Position numbers and translations under genes: made by a program. From 2-12-FULL-42-15 sp964196565 (GTDB lineage: Bacteria > Pseudomonadota > Gammaproteobacteria > Coxiellales > Coxiellaceae), in assembly GCA_964196565.1 (NCBI GenBank), contig CAXMUH010000125.1, positions 1 to 61,401 of the forward strand: a stretch of 61,401 nucleotides of DNA. Reading direction: 5' to 3'. Shown here in pieces: positions 8,949 to 15,970 of the stretch. A model generated the notes under the pieces. It searched no databases. It was not told the origin of the DNA and saw nothing but the letters and a program-made list of their open reading frames with translations. How positions within the stretch are numbered: position 1 is the first letter of the stretch; each line of letters starts with the position of its first letter.

Positions 8949-9305
8949 TTAACAAGTCTTGCCCCGAATACAATTGTCGAGGTGTCCATAAGTGCACAAA
9001 TGATGTTTACGGTTGCAATAACGGTAAGATCCGCCAGCTCTTCTACAAGGTTCAAATACACGTTGGCTGCAATACCGATAGCTACGTATTCTCCCACTAC
9101 GCGTATTAACATTACGCTGAGAACCATGGTAATGTCCATAACCAAGATCATGAGCTAGCTGGATGCCATGCAAAGTCTTTGTCAAGTTCAATATAGTTGG
9201 CATTGATGTCTGTGAACCCGTGGTGGTGGTCGCAGCGATGGAGTTGACAGAAATTAACAGGCACGACAGGCCGCCGATTAAACCTAACTTTTTGAAATTA
9301 TTCAT
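8949..9305 (-). CDS. Small secreted six-cysteine protein
   Basis: A 118-residue protein with a clear Sec signal peptide (basic start, hydrophobic core, likely cut near SIAA) and a mature part ending in a basic domain with exactly six cysteines in the last 40 or so residues (spaced as YRYC, EPC, YRYC, LC, NC and a C-terminal C). YRYC occurs twice. The pattern suggests three disulfides, as in small secreted toxins, inhibitors or matrix proteins. ATG 9305 is preferred over an upstream start because GGAG lies seven bases before it and the signal peptide then starts the protein. I know of no family for it. Confidence 0.75.
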   Translation of the reverse strand: MNNFKKLGLIGGLSCLLISVNSIAATTTTGSQTSMPTILNLTKTLHGIQLAHDLGYGHYHGSQRNVNTRSGRIRSYRYCSQRVFEPCRRAGGSYRYCNRKHHLCTYGHLDNCIRGKTC

Positions 9306-9452
9306 TTTAATTCTCCAGTCAATGTTCAAACACTCCATTGATGCAGCATCAATAATTTCCCTATATGGCAAAATATAGGTCAAAATAGTCGTCGCTGCCG
9401 GGTTGTTCTAATGACAATGGGGATGGTATAACTAGCTGATTATAAGCGATAT

Positions 9453-10535
9453 TTAAGGCGAATTTGCAATGGATCCGTTGACCAGTTTTTTTAACACTGC
9501 CATGGTAACGCGGGCCACTTTAGCGCGAGTTTTATTCGCCAATACGACAATGCCCAGTTGTTTTCCTGGAATAAATGCAATCATGGAAGTAAACCCAGAT
9601 GTCGCACCACTTTTATGCGTAACTTCGCCTATTTTTGTGTGCCATGTTGCCCATGCTAAACCTTGTGACATACGCTTATTGACTTTAAAAAAAGATTTAT
9701 GAGCTAACTTCATCGCTTGTTTTAATGAAGGCGAAACGCCGCCCAGTCCCATATTAGCTACTAGAAATTCCATCATATCTGCAGGCGTAGAGCGCAGCGC
9801 ACCGGCTCCTGGTTTCCAGGCTTCCATTTTCAATCGCATCGCAGGCCGACCATTCTTTTTATAACCTTGTGCGTAACGCTGCTGATTGGCCCCTTTAACA
9901 AAATACACTGTGTTTTCCATATTCAGCGGTTGGAAAATTTTATGTTTGAATAAAATCCACAATTTTTTATGATCAACATCAGCTAACGTATAGCCTAAAA
10001 CCCCAAAGGCCGTATTGGAATAAAGAAAACGCGTACCAGGAGGGTAGGGTGGGGTCCAATGCGATAGAAACTGAATAAATTTTTTCAAACCATAAGGCTT
10101 ATTTCTGTGAAAATTTGAAGGCCTACGTGGCAAGCCTGATGTGTGCGTTGCTAACTGCAAAAAAGTGATGTGATCAATTGCCCAGTTATCTTTATGCAAA
10201 CCAAATGGCAATTTAGAGCCGATTTGTTGCGAAAGCTTGATTTTTTTGGCATTAACATCAAGCGCTAATAACGTTGCCGTAAATACCTTAGTGATGGAAC
10301 CAATTTCAAAAATCGTATTTCTATTAATTTGAGTTTTAGTTTTTTTGTTCGCGACCCCAAAAAAAAAGAAATATGGCTTACCGTGATAAATCACATCAAT
10401 AGCAAGTCCAGGCACATGGTTGCGTTGCATAAACTGATGCACAATACGCTTAATTTGCTTAACGGGTAGTGCTGCAAATGAATAAACGGGGATACTTAAG
10501 ATGAGTAACAGTATTACGCGAGACATTTTTTTCAA
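9453..10535 (-). CDS. Periplasmic serine hydrolase, class C beta-lactamase/penicillin-binding-protein type
   Basis: A secreted 360-residue enzyme of the beta-lactamase (AmpC/esterase EstB/D-aminopeptidase) superfamily. After a signal peptide (residues 1-21) come the catalytic motifs in order: SITK (nucleophile Ser80, Lys83), Tyr-Ser-Asn at 172-174, and His-Lys-Ser-Gly at 307-310 in the place of KTG. Length and motif spacing fit class C. Whether it is a real beta-lactamase or a peptidase/esterase cannot be told from these motifs. The start is TTG 10535, which has AGGAAG at good distance; the ATG nine bases on is too far from it. Confidence 0.88.
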   Translation of the reverse strand: MKKMSRVILLLILSIPVYSFAALPVKQIKRIVHQFMQRNHVPGLAIDVIYHGKPYFFFFGVANKKTKTQINRNTIFEIGSITKVFTATLLALDVNAKKIKLSQQIGSKLPFGLHKDNWAIDHITFLQLATHTSGLPRRPSNFHRNKPYGLKKFIQFLSHWTPPYPPGTRFLYSNTAFGVLGYTLADVDHKKLWILFKHKIFQPLNMENTVYFVKGANQQRYAQGYKKNGRPAMRLKMEAWKPGAGALRSTPADMMEFLVANMGLGGVSPSLKQAMKLAHKSFFKVNKRMSQGLAWATWHTKIGEVTHKSGATSGFTSMIAFIPGKQLGIVVLANKTRAKVARVTMAVLKKLVNGSIANSP

Positions 10536-10806
10536 TGGTCCATCTTCCTTTTACAGTGCAACTTCTGTTAAACATTTAACCAGTTCGATTGCTTTAAAAT
10601 TCAGTTGGTTTATTATAACAAGAAGTTGCCAAGTGGCGTGTAAGCATCTGACTTTTATTCAGCGCCAAATGCCCGCCTAACTTATTGATTTCATATTTTT
10701 AAAAAACATTCAATATCTAAGCAACTTGCTGCTCTGAAATTGAGTGCGAGCCAGTTTTGCGTATATTTTCGTATGAAAATGCTTAGTAACTTCATATAGA
10801 TATATA
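10536..10806. other. Intergenic region, no gene seen
   Basis: AT-rich stretch between the serine hydrolase (minus) and the first copy of the duplicated gene (plus). Apart from ordinary AT-rich promoter-like sequence I see no feature. From 10807 the sequence is part of the duplicated unit. Confidence 0.4.
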
Positions 10807-11471
10807 GATGTAATTAATTTACATTTGCAGACAAGGAGTTATGCATCCCCTTTCTACAATTGAGTTCTCATAAGCTATATTTGCTATATAGAGGCATATT
10901 ATTAGTTTGACTTAACGCACCAACTGAAGGCAATAAGAGGTGTGCCATGAAAAACAAAAACAATTTTTATAAGCAGGTAACTAGTGCTGTATTTTTGGTA
11001 ATTAGTGCTGTATTTTTAGGGTCTGTATCCTTATCCGCATTGGCTGCCACTAAAATAGCATCGGTACATGTAGGTGTTCCAGGAGCACTGTCTGTTTGGC
11101 TTGCAAACAATAAGAGTGGCTCAACACTAGAAGGCCCATATGGAGGTGGTTTTAATTTTTATGAGGGGGATAATTATCTCTATATTACAAAGAAAAATAA
11201 GAAACCTGATCTCAGTAAACACACATCCTATTGTCGTATAAAGATAACAACAAAAAATGTAAAAATATGCCAAAGTGGCTCAACGAATTTTTCCCTCCCT
11301 TCCAATAGGCAGAGTGCAACTACTTATGCTTGTGGGACTGGTGGTGTAAAGGGTTACTTCCAAATGAAAATCGTCGATTTAGGGAAAAATAATTGTGGTA
11401 GTGGTGCTGTTTTTCAATACCTTGGATCACCCCCATGGTTTATGCTTGCAATACCAGCATCAGCAGGATAA
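10807..11471 (+). repeat. Tandem duplication, copy 1 (promoter region plus gene)
   Basis: About 140 bases of upstream DNA and the gene that follows are repeated at 11994-12661. The upstream part is nearly identical, including the blocks TTTACATTTGCAGACA, GAGTTATGCATCCCC and TTAGTTTGACTTAACGCAC, and so is the first 100 bases of coding sequence. Similarity falls sharply in the rest of the gene. Confidence 0.9.
10947..11471 (+). CDS. Secreted four-cysteine protein, duplicate copy 1
   Basis: A 174-residue protein that I do not recognise. The first 33 residues form a long signal peptide with cleavage expected after SALA, and are identical to those of the gene at 12134. The mature part of about 140 residues keeps four cysteines, the blocks VWLAN, GDNY.YIT and NCG.GAVF.YL, and a C-terminal LAIP motif in both copies, so the fold is shared although many residues differ. 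It looks like a small disulfide-bonded beta-rich protein acting outside the cytoplasm. GAGGTG sits just upstream of the ATG. Confidence 0.8.
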   Translation: MKNKNNFYKQVTSAVFLVISAVFLGSVSLSALAATKIASVHVGVPGALSVWLANNKSGSTLEGPYGGGFNFYEGDNYLYITKKNKKPDLSKHTSYCRIKITTKNVKICQSGSTNFSLPSNRQSATTYACGTGGVKGYFQMKIVDLGKNNCGSGAVFQYLGSPPWFMLAIPASAG

Positions 11472-11627
11472 CAGAGGTTTTGAAAAAATTGCGTAAGTAT
11501 GTTCGATCAAGGGATCCATTGCTAAATTTGTTTAAGGTGATAAAGATTTACTAAATACCTGCTAAGCTGCGCAATAATATCAAATCATGGCAAAGAGATA
11601 GTTAAGTCTTTATCACCATATATTTAT

Positions 11628-11993
11628 ATGCTTGAGGGAAAATCCGATGCCGAACGCCAAAAAATTGGAGACGCAATTCATGAAGCTTTAATTGAGACCT
11701 GGAAAATTCCTCTTAACGACCGTTTTCAAATATTTCATGAGAAAAAGAAATCACACTTCGATATGGACCGATTTATATGGAATGTTAATCGTTCTGATAA
11801 TCTTCTGGTTATCCATATAACAACTTCACCAAGAACTAAAGAGATGAAGCTAAATTTTTATAAACGGTTACCAGAAATTTTAAATGAAAAAGCTAATATA
11901 AGACCTGAAGATGTATTTATCAGTATCATATCAAACAATGTTGAAGACTGGTCTTTTGGAAATGGCGAAGCTCAGTTGGTGGATAGTAAATAG
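11628..11993 (+). CDS. Tautomerase-family protein lacking its start and catalytic proline (probably dead)
   Basis: The sequence from LEGKSDAERQKIGDAIHEAL through DRFQIF to a C-terminal EDVFISI matches the tautomerase superfamily (Tautomerase_2 type). Members start Met-Pro, with the Met removed so that Pro1 is the catalytic base. Here the codons before the first ATG read TCA CCA TAT ATT TAT, so the Pro-Tyr-Ile-Tyr start is present at 11616-11627 but is preceded by a serine codon instead of ATG. No canonical start lies in frame upstream. Translation from ATG 11628 gives 121 residues without Pro1. The gene lies between the two copies of the duplication and its stop adjoins copy 2. Confidence 0.65.
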   Translation: MLEGKSDAERQKIGDAIHEALIETWKIPLNDRFQIFHEKKKSHFDMDRFIWNVNRSDNLLVIHITTSPRTKEMKLNFYKRLPEILNEKANIRPEDVFISIISNNVEDWSFGNGEAQLVDSK

Positions 11994-12661
11994 GATGTAA
12001 GTTATTGATTTACATTTGCAGACATTGAGTTATGCATCCCCTTCTTGCAACTGAGTTCTCACAAGCTATATTTGCTATATAGGCAAATTATTAGTTTGAC
12101 TTAACGCACAGTTGAAGACCATGGGGGTGTGCTATGAAAAACAAGAACAATTTTTATAAGCAGGTAACTAGTGCTGTATTTTTGGTAATTAGTGCGGTAT
12201 TTTTAGGGTCTGTATCCTTATCCGCATTGGCTGGCGATAGAATATCATTGGTAATGGTAGGTGTTCCACCAAACCTGTATGTTTGGCTTGCAAATAAGAG
12301 TGGCTCAAAAGCAGAAGGCCCATGGACAGGTAATGCTGCTATAAATTTTTATCGGGGGGATAATTATGTATATATTACAAAGACTAATAAGAACCCCGGT
12401 TCCAGCAAAGACACATCCAGTTTTTGTCGTATAAAGATATTTGCAAAAGATTATAAAACCTGTCCAAGTGGCTCAACGGGTTTTTTCTACCCTGCCAATA
12501 GGCAGCAGGTAGTTAAGTATGCCTGTGGGCAGGGTTCATATAGTAAGTTCATAATGAAAATCGTCGATTCTGGGGAAAAGAATTGTGGTGAGGGTGCTGT
12601 TTTTAAGTACCTTCCAGCAGCCCCATACTTTACACTTGCAATACCAGGATTACCAGGATAA
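11994..12661 (+). repeat. Tandem duplication, copy 2 (promoter region plus gene)
   Basis: Second copy of the unit described at 10807-11471, beginning directly after the tautomerase stop codon. The upstream region differs from copy 1 by a few substitutions and short indels. Confidence 0.9.
12134..12661 (+). CDS. Secreted four-cysteine protein, duplicate copy 2
   Basis: A 175-residue paralogue of the protein at 10947. The 33-residue signal peptide is identical, and only about two bases differ in its first 100 bases. The mature part keeps the four cysteines and the GDNY.YIT, CRIKI, NCG.GAVF and LAIP blocks but is otherwise clearly diverged. The ribosome binding site is GGGGTG. Having its own copy of the upstream region, it is probably expressed in parallel with copy 1. 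Confidence 0.8.
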   Translation: MKNKNNFYKQVTSAVFLVISAVFLGSVSLSALAGDRISLVMVGVPPNLYVWLANKSGSKAEGPWTGNAAINFYRGDNYVYITKTNKNPGSSKDTSSFCRIKIFAKDYKTCPSGSTGFFYPANRQQVVKYACGQGSYSKFIMKIVDSGEKNCGEGAVFKYLPAAPYFTLAIPGLPG

Positions 12662-12728
12662 TGGTTTTGACTTCTAATGGCACATATTCAACTAAATGAT
12701 AGTGCCGACGCTTGATACGATATCGCAC

Positions 12729-12766
12729 TAAGCTATGAAGACGCTCCATTGCTTCTTCATAGCTTA
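12729..12766. repeat. Perfect 13-bp inverted repeat
   Basis: TAAGCTATGAAGA at 12729-12741 pairs with TCTTCATAGCTTA at 12754-12766 around a 12-base loop. It lies between the duplicated gene and the next gene and has no T tract. It may be a processing site or a protein-binding site. Confidence 0.6.
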
Positions 12767-12868
12767 TGTAGGACTCCTCGCTAGATTTTCCCACCTGAGA
12801 GTTAAAAAGAATTTAAATACTTTTTAGAGATTTATCGAGATAACAAAAAGTAGAAAGGGGTATTATCA

Positions 12869-13228
12869 ATGAACTTTGAAGCAGTATTTGACGATCAATT
12901 CATAAAAAATATCAAGAGCTTATTTCCTGAAGAAACTGAATATAAAGCCATTCAGATCTCTGAAAATTTTGGTTGTGAGATAAGCTGGTATTTAAAAAAA
13001 TATGCACAAAGGCCTCATAAACGTTCGAAAAAGATAATCATAAAGATAACTCGAGAGGCATTAGAGGATTACGATAAATTGGCTGACCAAGAGAAAAAGA
13101 TGGCTCAAAGTAAATTTTATAAATTTATCTCAATGCAATACAATAATTTTGATCCTCAGCATGATAATTCTAGAGATGAAGAACCTCCTGAAGTTGAGTG
13201 GGTTGTAAAATCTGACATTCTGCTTTGA
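12869..13228 (+). CDS. Hypothetical cytoplasmic protein
   Basis: A 119-residue protein with no signal peptide or membrane segment. It is charged, with a basic centre (KRSKKIIIKITREAL) and an acidic C-terminal third (SRDEEPPEVEW). AAAGGGG sits about ten bases before the ATG, supporting translation. I recognise no family. It stands alone among secreted-protein genes and gene remnants. Confidence 0.6.
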   Translation: MNFEAVFDDQFIKNIKSLFPEETEYKAIQISENFGCEISWYLKKYAQRPHKRSKKIIIKITREALEDYDKLADQEKKMAQSKFYKFISMQYNNFDPQHDNSRDEEPPEVEWVVKSDILL

Positions 13229-13309
13229 GATTGATGTGTTGCTCTTATTATTTGAAGCCAAGTAACAAGTCTATTCGCTAATGCTGATAAGAAAGATTAT
13301 CAGAGATAG

Positions 13310-13684
13310 CGGACATTTTGGGGTCTGGCTGCGCCAGCTTCAGGCAATTATAATCTAAATAGCCAAACAATTACAAAAACTACTAAATGCCCTTACCCAG
13401 AAAACTCTGGTATTGATTACACAGGGGTTTTTCTTGTTTATAACTCTAGCAATGGATCTCTTTCTTTTCTTCAAGATGGGAAAACAGCCTATAGTGCTAC
13501 TGTTGATAAAAATGGCAATGGCCAAATTAATAAGACAATTACTCTTCCTGGTAGAACAATAGCCATTTCTGGAATGATATCAGGTAGTACTGATACATTT
13601 CAGATAAATACAAAATCAGGTGGAACTGCTTCTGGAAGTGAAGAATGTGCGAATAAAGGTAGTTTTTCACATACTTCTGTTTGA
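13310..13684 (+). pseudogene. Headless remnant of a secreted protein gene
   Basis: The frame after a TAG at 13307 stays open to TGA at 13682 and encodes about 124 residues that look like a real extracellular domain. It is rich in Ser, Thr, Gly and Asn, with two cysteines and patterns such as KCPYPENSG and TDTFQINTKSGG. The first residues, Gly-Leu-Ala-Ala-Pro-Ala-Ser-Gly, look like the end of a signal peptide, but no start codon or hydrophobic core precedes them. The 5' end has probably been deleted. I found no similarity to the two intact secreted proteins beside it. Confidence 0.6.
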
Positions 13685-13989
13685 GCTAAAGCTGGTAATC
13701 TCCTCACCTTTAAGCTCCCCGAGTAATAAGTGGTCGGTAATCTATATGTATTTTATCGACCGTTTAAGGCATCAGTTAATGCCGTTTTGACGGCTTCACC
13801 TGTTTTAATATTTACCCTCTTAAGTAACGTGAATTTAGAAACTCTTTCAACAACAAATTTTCTTAATTCAAATCGCTGGGGGGCAAGTTCAGCACAGGCC
13901 TTTGACGTCTTAGGCTCAAACACCCTTCAATATAGTACCCGCATTATAAATCACAGATTTTGCTAAGGCACTATTACGTGACACCGGCA
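13685..13989. other. Intergenic region, no convincing gene
   Basis: The only frame of any length here (13730-13966, plus) has no ribosome binding site and no protein-like pattern. No repeat was seen until the palindrome at 13990. Confidence 0.4.
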
Positions 13990-14071
13990 CCGTCATCCCG
14001 TGGCTTGACCACGGGACCCAGTATTTTTTTTATATTTCCCTAGATCCCGTGGTCAAGCCACGTGATGACGG
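13990..14071. repeat. Long palindromic element (dispersed repeat family)
   Basis: Left arm 13990-14019 (begins CCGTCATCCCGTGGCTTGACC) pairs with right arm 14043-14071 almost perfectly, around a T-rich loop of about 23 bases. Related arms occur at 6646, and relatives with a CCGGGTCATA core occur at 43061 and 44561. The element lies downstream of everything in the region and codes for nothing. Confidence 0.85.
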
Positions 14072-14087
14072 CCTAAAAAAACCGTCG

Positions 14088-14130
14088 GTTTTCTTTAAAC
14101 TAAACCATCATTTCTGACTTGACCCTCTAT
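14088..14130. repeat. Copy of a 40-bp dispersed repeat
   Basis: GGTTTTCTTTAAA, CCATCATTTCTGACTTGACCC and TCTA match 15286-15324 apart from a 5-base insertion and one substitution. The two copies bracket the gene at 14140-14814 and the spacer after it. Confidence 0.8.
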
Positions 14131-14139
14131 CTTACTATC

Positions 14140-14814
14140 TTATTTTCCGGAAGGGCTTACATCTCTAACTCCATCTTCGGGATCAGCCTTCATTAACCCT
14201 GCTAATTGATGCCGTAAGGACTGAGCTTGTTGCGCATAAAGTCCAAGCTTATTTACAAGTTCAGCCTGAGTTCGATCAGAAAGTCTTACATCTCTAGCTC
14301 CACCTTCAGGAAGAGCCTTCATTGTCTCGTCTATTTGACACATTAAGGACTTCTGTTTCGCAGCAATTTCAAGCATAGCTGCACCTTTAGTCAGAGATTG
14401 ACCAAACGAGCCAATAGTGTCTTGCATAACTTTATCATTGTCTAAATTTATTTGATTTTCCACCTCTTCACTTAAGTCCAGAATTAGTTCAAGAAGCTTC
14501 TCTACTGAATCTGAATTAAGTATTTCTTCAATCCATTCTTTTTTGTACTTAGGATTTAACTGCTTTAAATAAACACCCAATTTCTCATACATAGTACTTA
14601 GAAGGTCACTAGCTTCGGCTCCATCTTTAGTATCGCTAATAGATTGAAGATAAGAAACAATCTTATTATTAATGAGGGGAATATCCTCTTCTTCAACATC
14701 CCGTCCGCGTAATATCGTTGTTGAAATTTCTTTAAGCTGGTTAATGGATTCTTGCTTTGTATCTAAAGCAGATCCACCATTCTCTGATCCAGCTTCTTGT
14801 AAACTTTTTTTCAT
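14140..14814 (-). CDS. Hypothetical helical protein with a duplicated C-terminal motif
   Basis: A soluble protein of 224 residues, strongly charged and predicted helical, with no signal peptide. Two copies of a motif of the form MKA(L/D)PE(G/D)G(A/V)RDV occur near residues 165 and 208. The second forms the extreme C-terminus, PSGK. In DNA the two copies are also similar, so they arose by internal duplication. GAAGG lies seven bases before the ATG. I recognise no family; the helical, charged character and neighbours suggest an effector or structural partner, which is inference. Confidence 0.7.
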   Translation of the reverse strand: MKKSLQEAGSENGGSALDTKQESINQLKEISTTILRGRDVEEEDIPLINNKIVSYLQSISDTKDGAEASDLLSTMYEKLGVYLKQLNPKYKKEWIEEILNSDSVEKLLELILDLSEEVENQINLDNDKVMQDTIGSFGQSLTKGAAMLEIAAKQKSLMCQIDETMKALPEGGARDVRLSDRTQAELVNKLGLYAQQAQSLRHQLAGLMKADPEDGVRDVSPSGK

Positions 14815-15058
14815 AATAAAACCTTCTAATTATTTGTGTTTTCGTAATCCGCATAGCGCGGTCTTTGTAATTTGATCAGACTAGCATGGCAAAATTAACA
14901 AAAACTTACGAAGGTGTTGAAATATAAATGTTAGCAAGATCTATCAAGACGTGGCAAAACCCTTAGCTCCTAGAGCTTATGCTGCGCCTTTGCAATCTGT
15001 GCCAGCCGCTTCATGCGCCCCCTACAGAGTATCCTCGTACTAGGGATCACATTAAGGA

Positions 15059-15259
15059 ATGCTTAAGGGACATTTTGGTGGTAAGGGAAATAGTCAGCGT
15101 CGAGGGCAAGGAAGATTTGGTGGCAATAAAAGCGCCCGTCATCATCCACACGCCAAAAAACACGGACATTTTGGTGGCGAGGGCAATAGCACAGCTGATC
15201 GCTCAAACTCTCGGATAGAAGAATCCGATGAGGATCGGGACTATTCTGACAAATTATAG
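15059..15259 (+). CDS. Possible small Gly/His/Arg-rich protein or gene remnant
   Basis: A 66-residue frame with three related segments, GHFGGKGNS, GRFGGNKSA and GHFGGEGNS, separated by basic residues, then an acidic tail. The repeat pattern suggests a real peptide, similar in composition to tails of RNA-binding proteins. AAGGA touches the ATG with no spacing and TAA lies two codons upstream, so the start is poor. It could be the remnant of a longer gene. Confidence is low. Confidence 0.25.
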   Translation: MLKGHFGGKGNSQRRGQGRFGGNKSARHHPHAKKHGHFGGEGNSTADRSNSRIEESDEDRDYSDKL

Positions 15260-15260
15260 A

Positions 15261-15324
15261 ATAGAGGGGGTCAAGTCAGAAATAACGGTTTTCTTTAAAC
15301 CATCATTTATGACTTGACCCTCTA
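15261..15324. repeat. Palindromic copy of the 40-bp dispersed repeat
   Basis: TAGAGGGGGTCAAGTCAGAAAT at the left pairs with the sequence ending TGACTTGACCCTCTA at the right; the right half equals the repeat at 14088-14130. The complete palindrome is present only here. Confidence 0.8.
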
Positions 15325-15458
15325 GAAAAATAGCGCTGGAGTGATTCCAAAGCGCTTACAGTTATTCCCCTGATGTCTAGACAAAGAATTTGCTTAAGTA
15401 TACTCAGCGCATTATGAAATTAGGGTCTCTTCTCTATTATTATCCTTAGTTTCCCAGC

Positions 15459-15552
15459 TTCGTCATTCCGACCGATCGAAGCAAGTGAAGGAATCCATGC
15501 GATGATTGTTAGATCCCTCGACTCGTGCTGCGCACTCGCTCGGAATGACGCG
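15459..15552. repeat. Palindromic element with CGTCATTCCG ends
   Basis: CTTCGTCATTCCGA at 15459 and TCGGAATGACGCGAAG at the right edge form the outer stem, with about 65 bases between. It belongs to another dispersed type than the element at 13990; a degenerate relative may lie at 25690-25800. Confidence 0.7.
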
Positions 15553-15582
15553 AAGAGGAGTAATTTGATTTACACCTAATTC

Positions 15583-15939
15583 TCAGTATAAGGAAAGATC
15601 CTTCTTTAATTCACTGAGTTTGATTTCATGCTCTGCGATCTTAGCTTGTGGATTTATGTGAGCTAACTGCTTTTTTAAAAAATTAATATCAACTTGCAAT
15701 TGTTTTAATTTATGCGGCGTCAATGATATTTCCTGCTTTGTATATTGAGATTGTAGTTTGGCAAGTGTTTCGTAAGACACGTTCATTTTAAACTTACTTG
15801 TATCAAGCGCCGCTTCATATTCATTAACTCGAATCACTGCAATTTCCAACTGGCGATCTTTTATAGCACGCCGCGCCTCACGATACACGGATTCGTGAGT
15901 TGAAATGTCTTTTTTATCAAATAAGCTTAATACAGACAT
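15583..15939 (-). CDS. Coiled-coil protein, paralogue of the gene at 17817
   Basis: A 118-residue helical protein. I chose ATG 15939 because GGAGA lies eight bases upstream and because the protein then begins MSVLSLF, matching MSIIASLF of its paralogue at 17817-18233. The two align along their length, including AL(D/N)TSK, LKQL(Q/E)VDI and QLA.(I/L)(N/K)PQ.KI. The longer frame back to 16050 would overlap the upstream gene and is not supported. It follows the 523-residue protein by 31 bases, so the two probably share a transcript. Confidence 0.7.
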   Translation of the reverse strand: MSVLSLFDKKDISTHESVYREARRAIKDRQLEIAVIRVNEYEAALDTSKFKMNVSYETLAKLQSQYTKQEISLTPHKLKQLQVDINFLKKQLAHINPQAKIAEHEIKLSELKKDLSLY

Positions 15940-15970
15940 GGCTTGTCTCCAACTAACGCAACCCAGATGT

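Noticed and set aside
13730..13966. Possible 78-residue gene
   Set aside because: No ribosome binding site, no protein-like pattern, and it lies among gene remnants and repeats.
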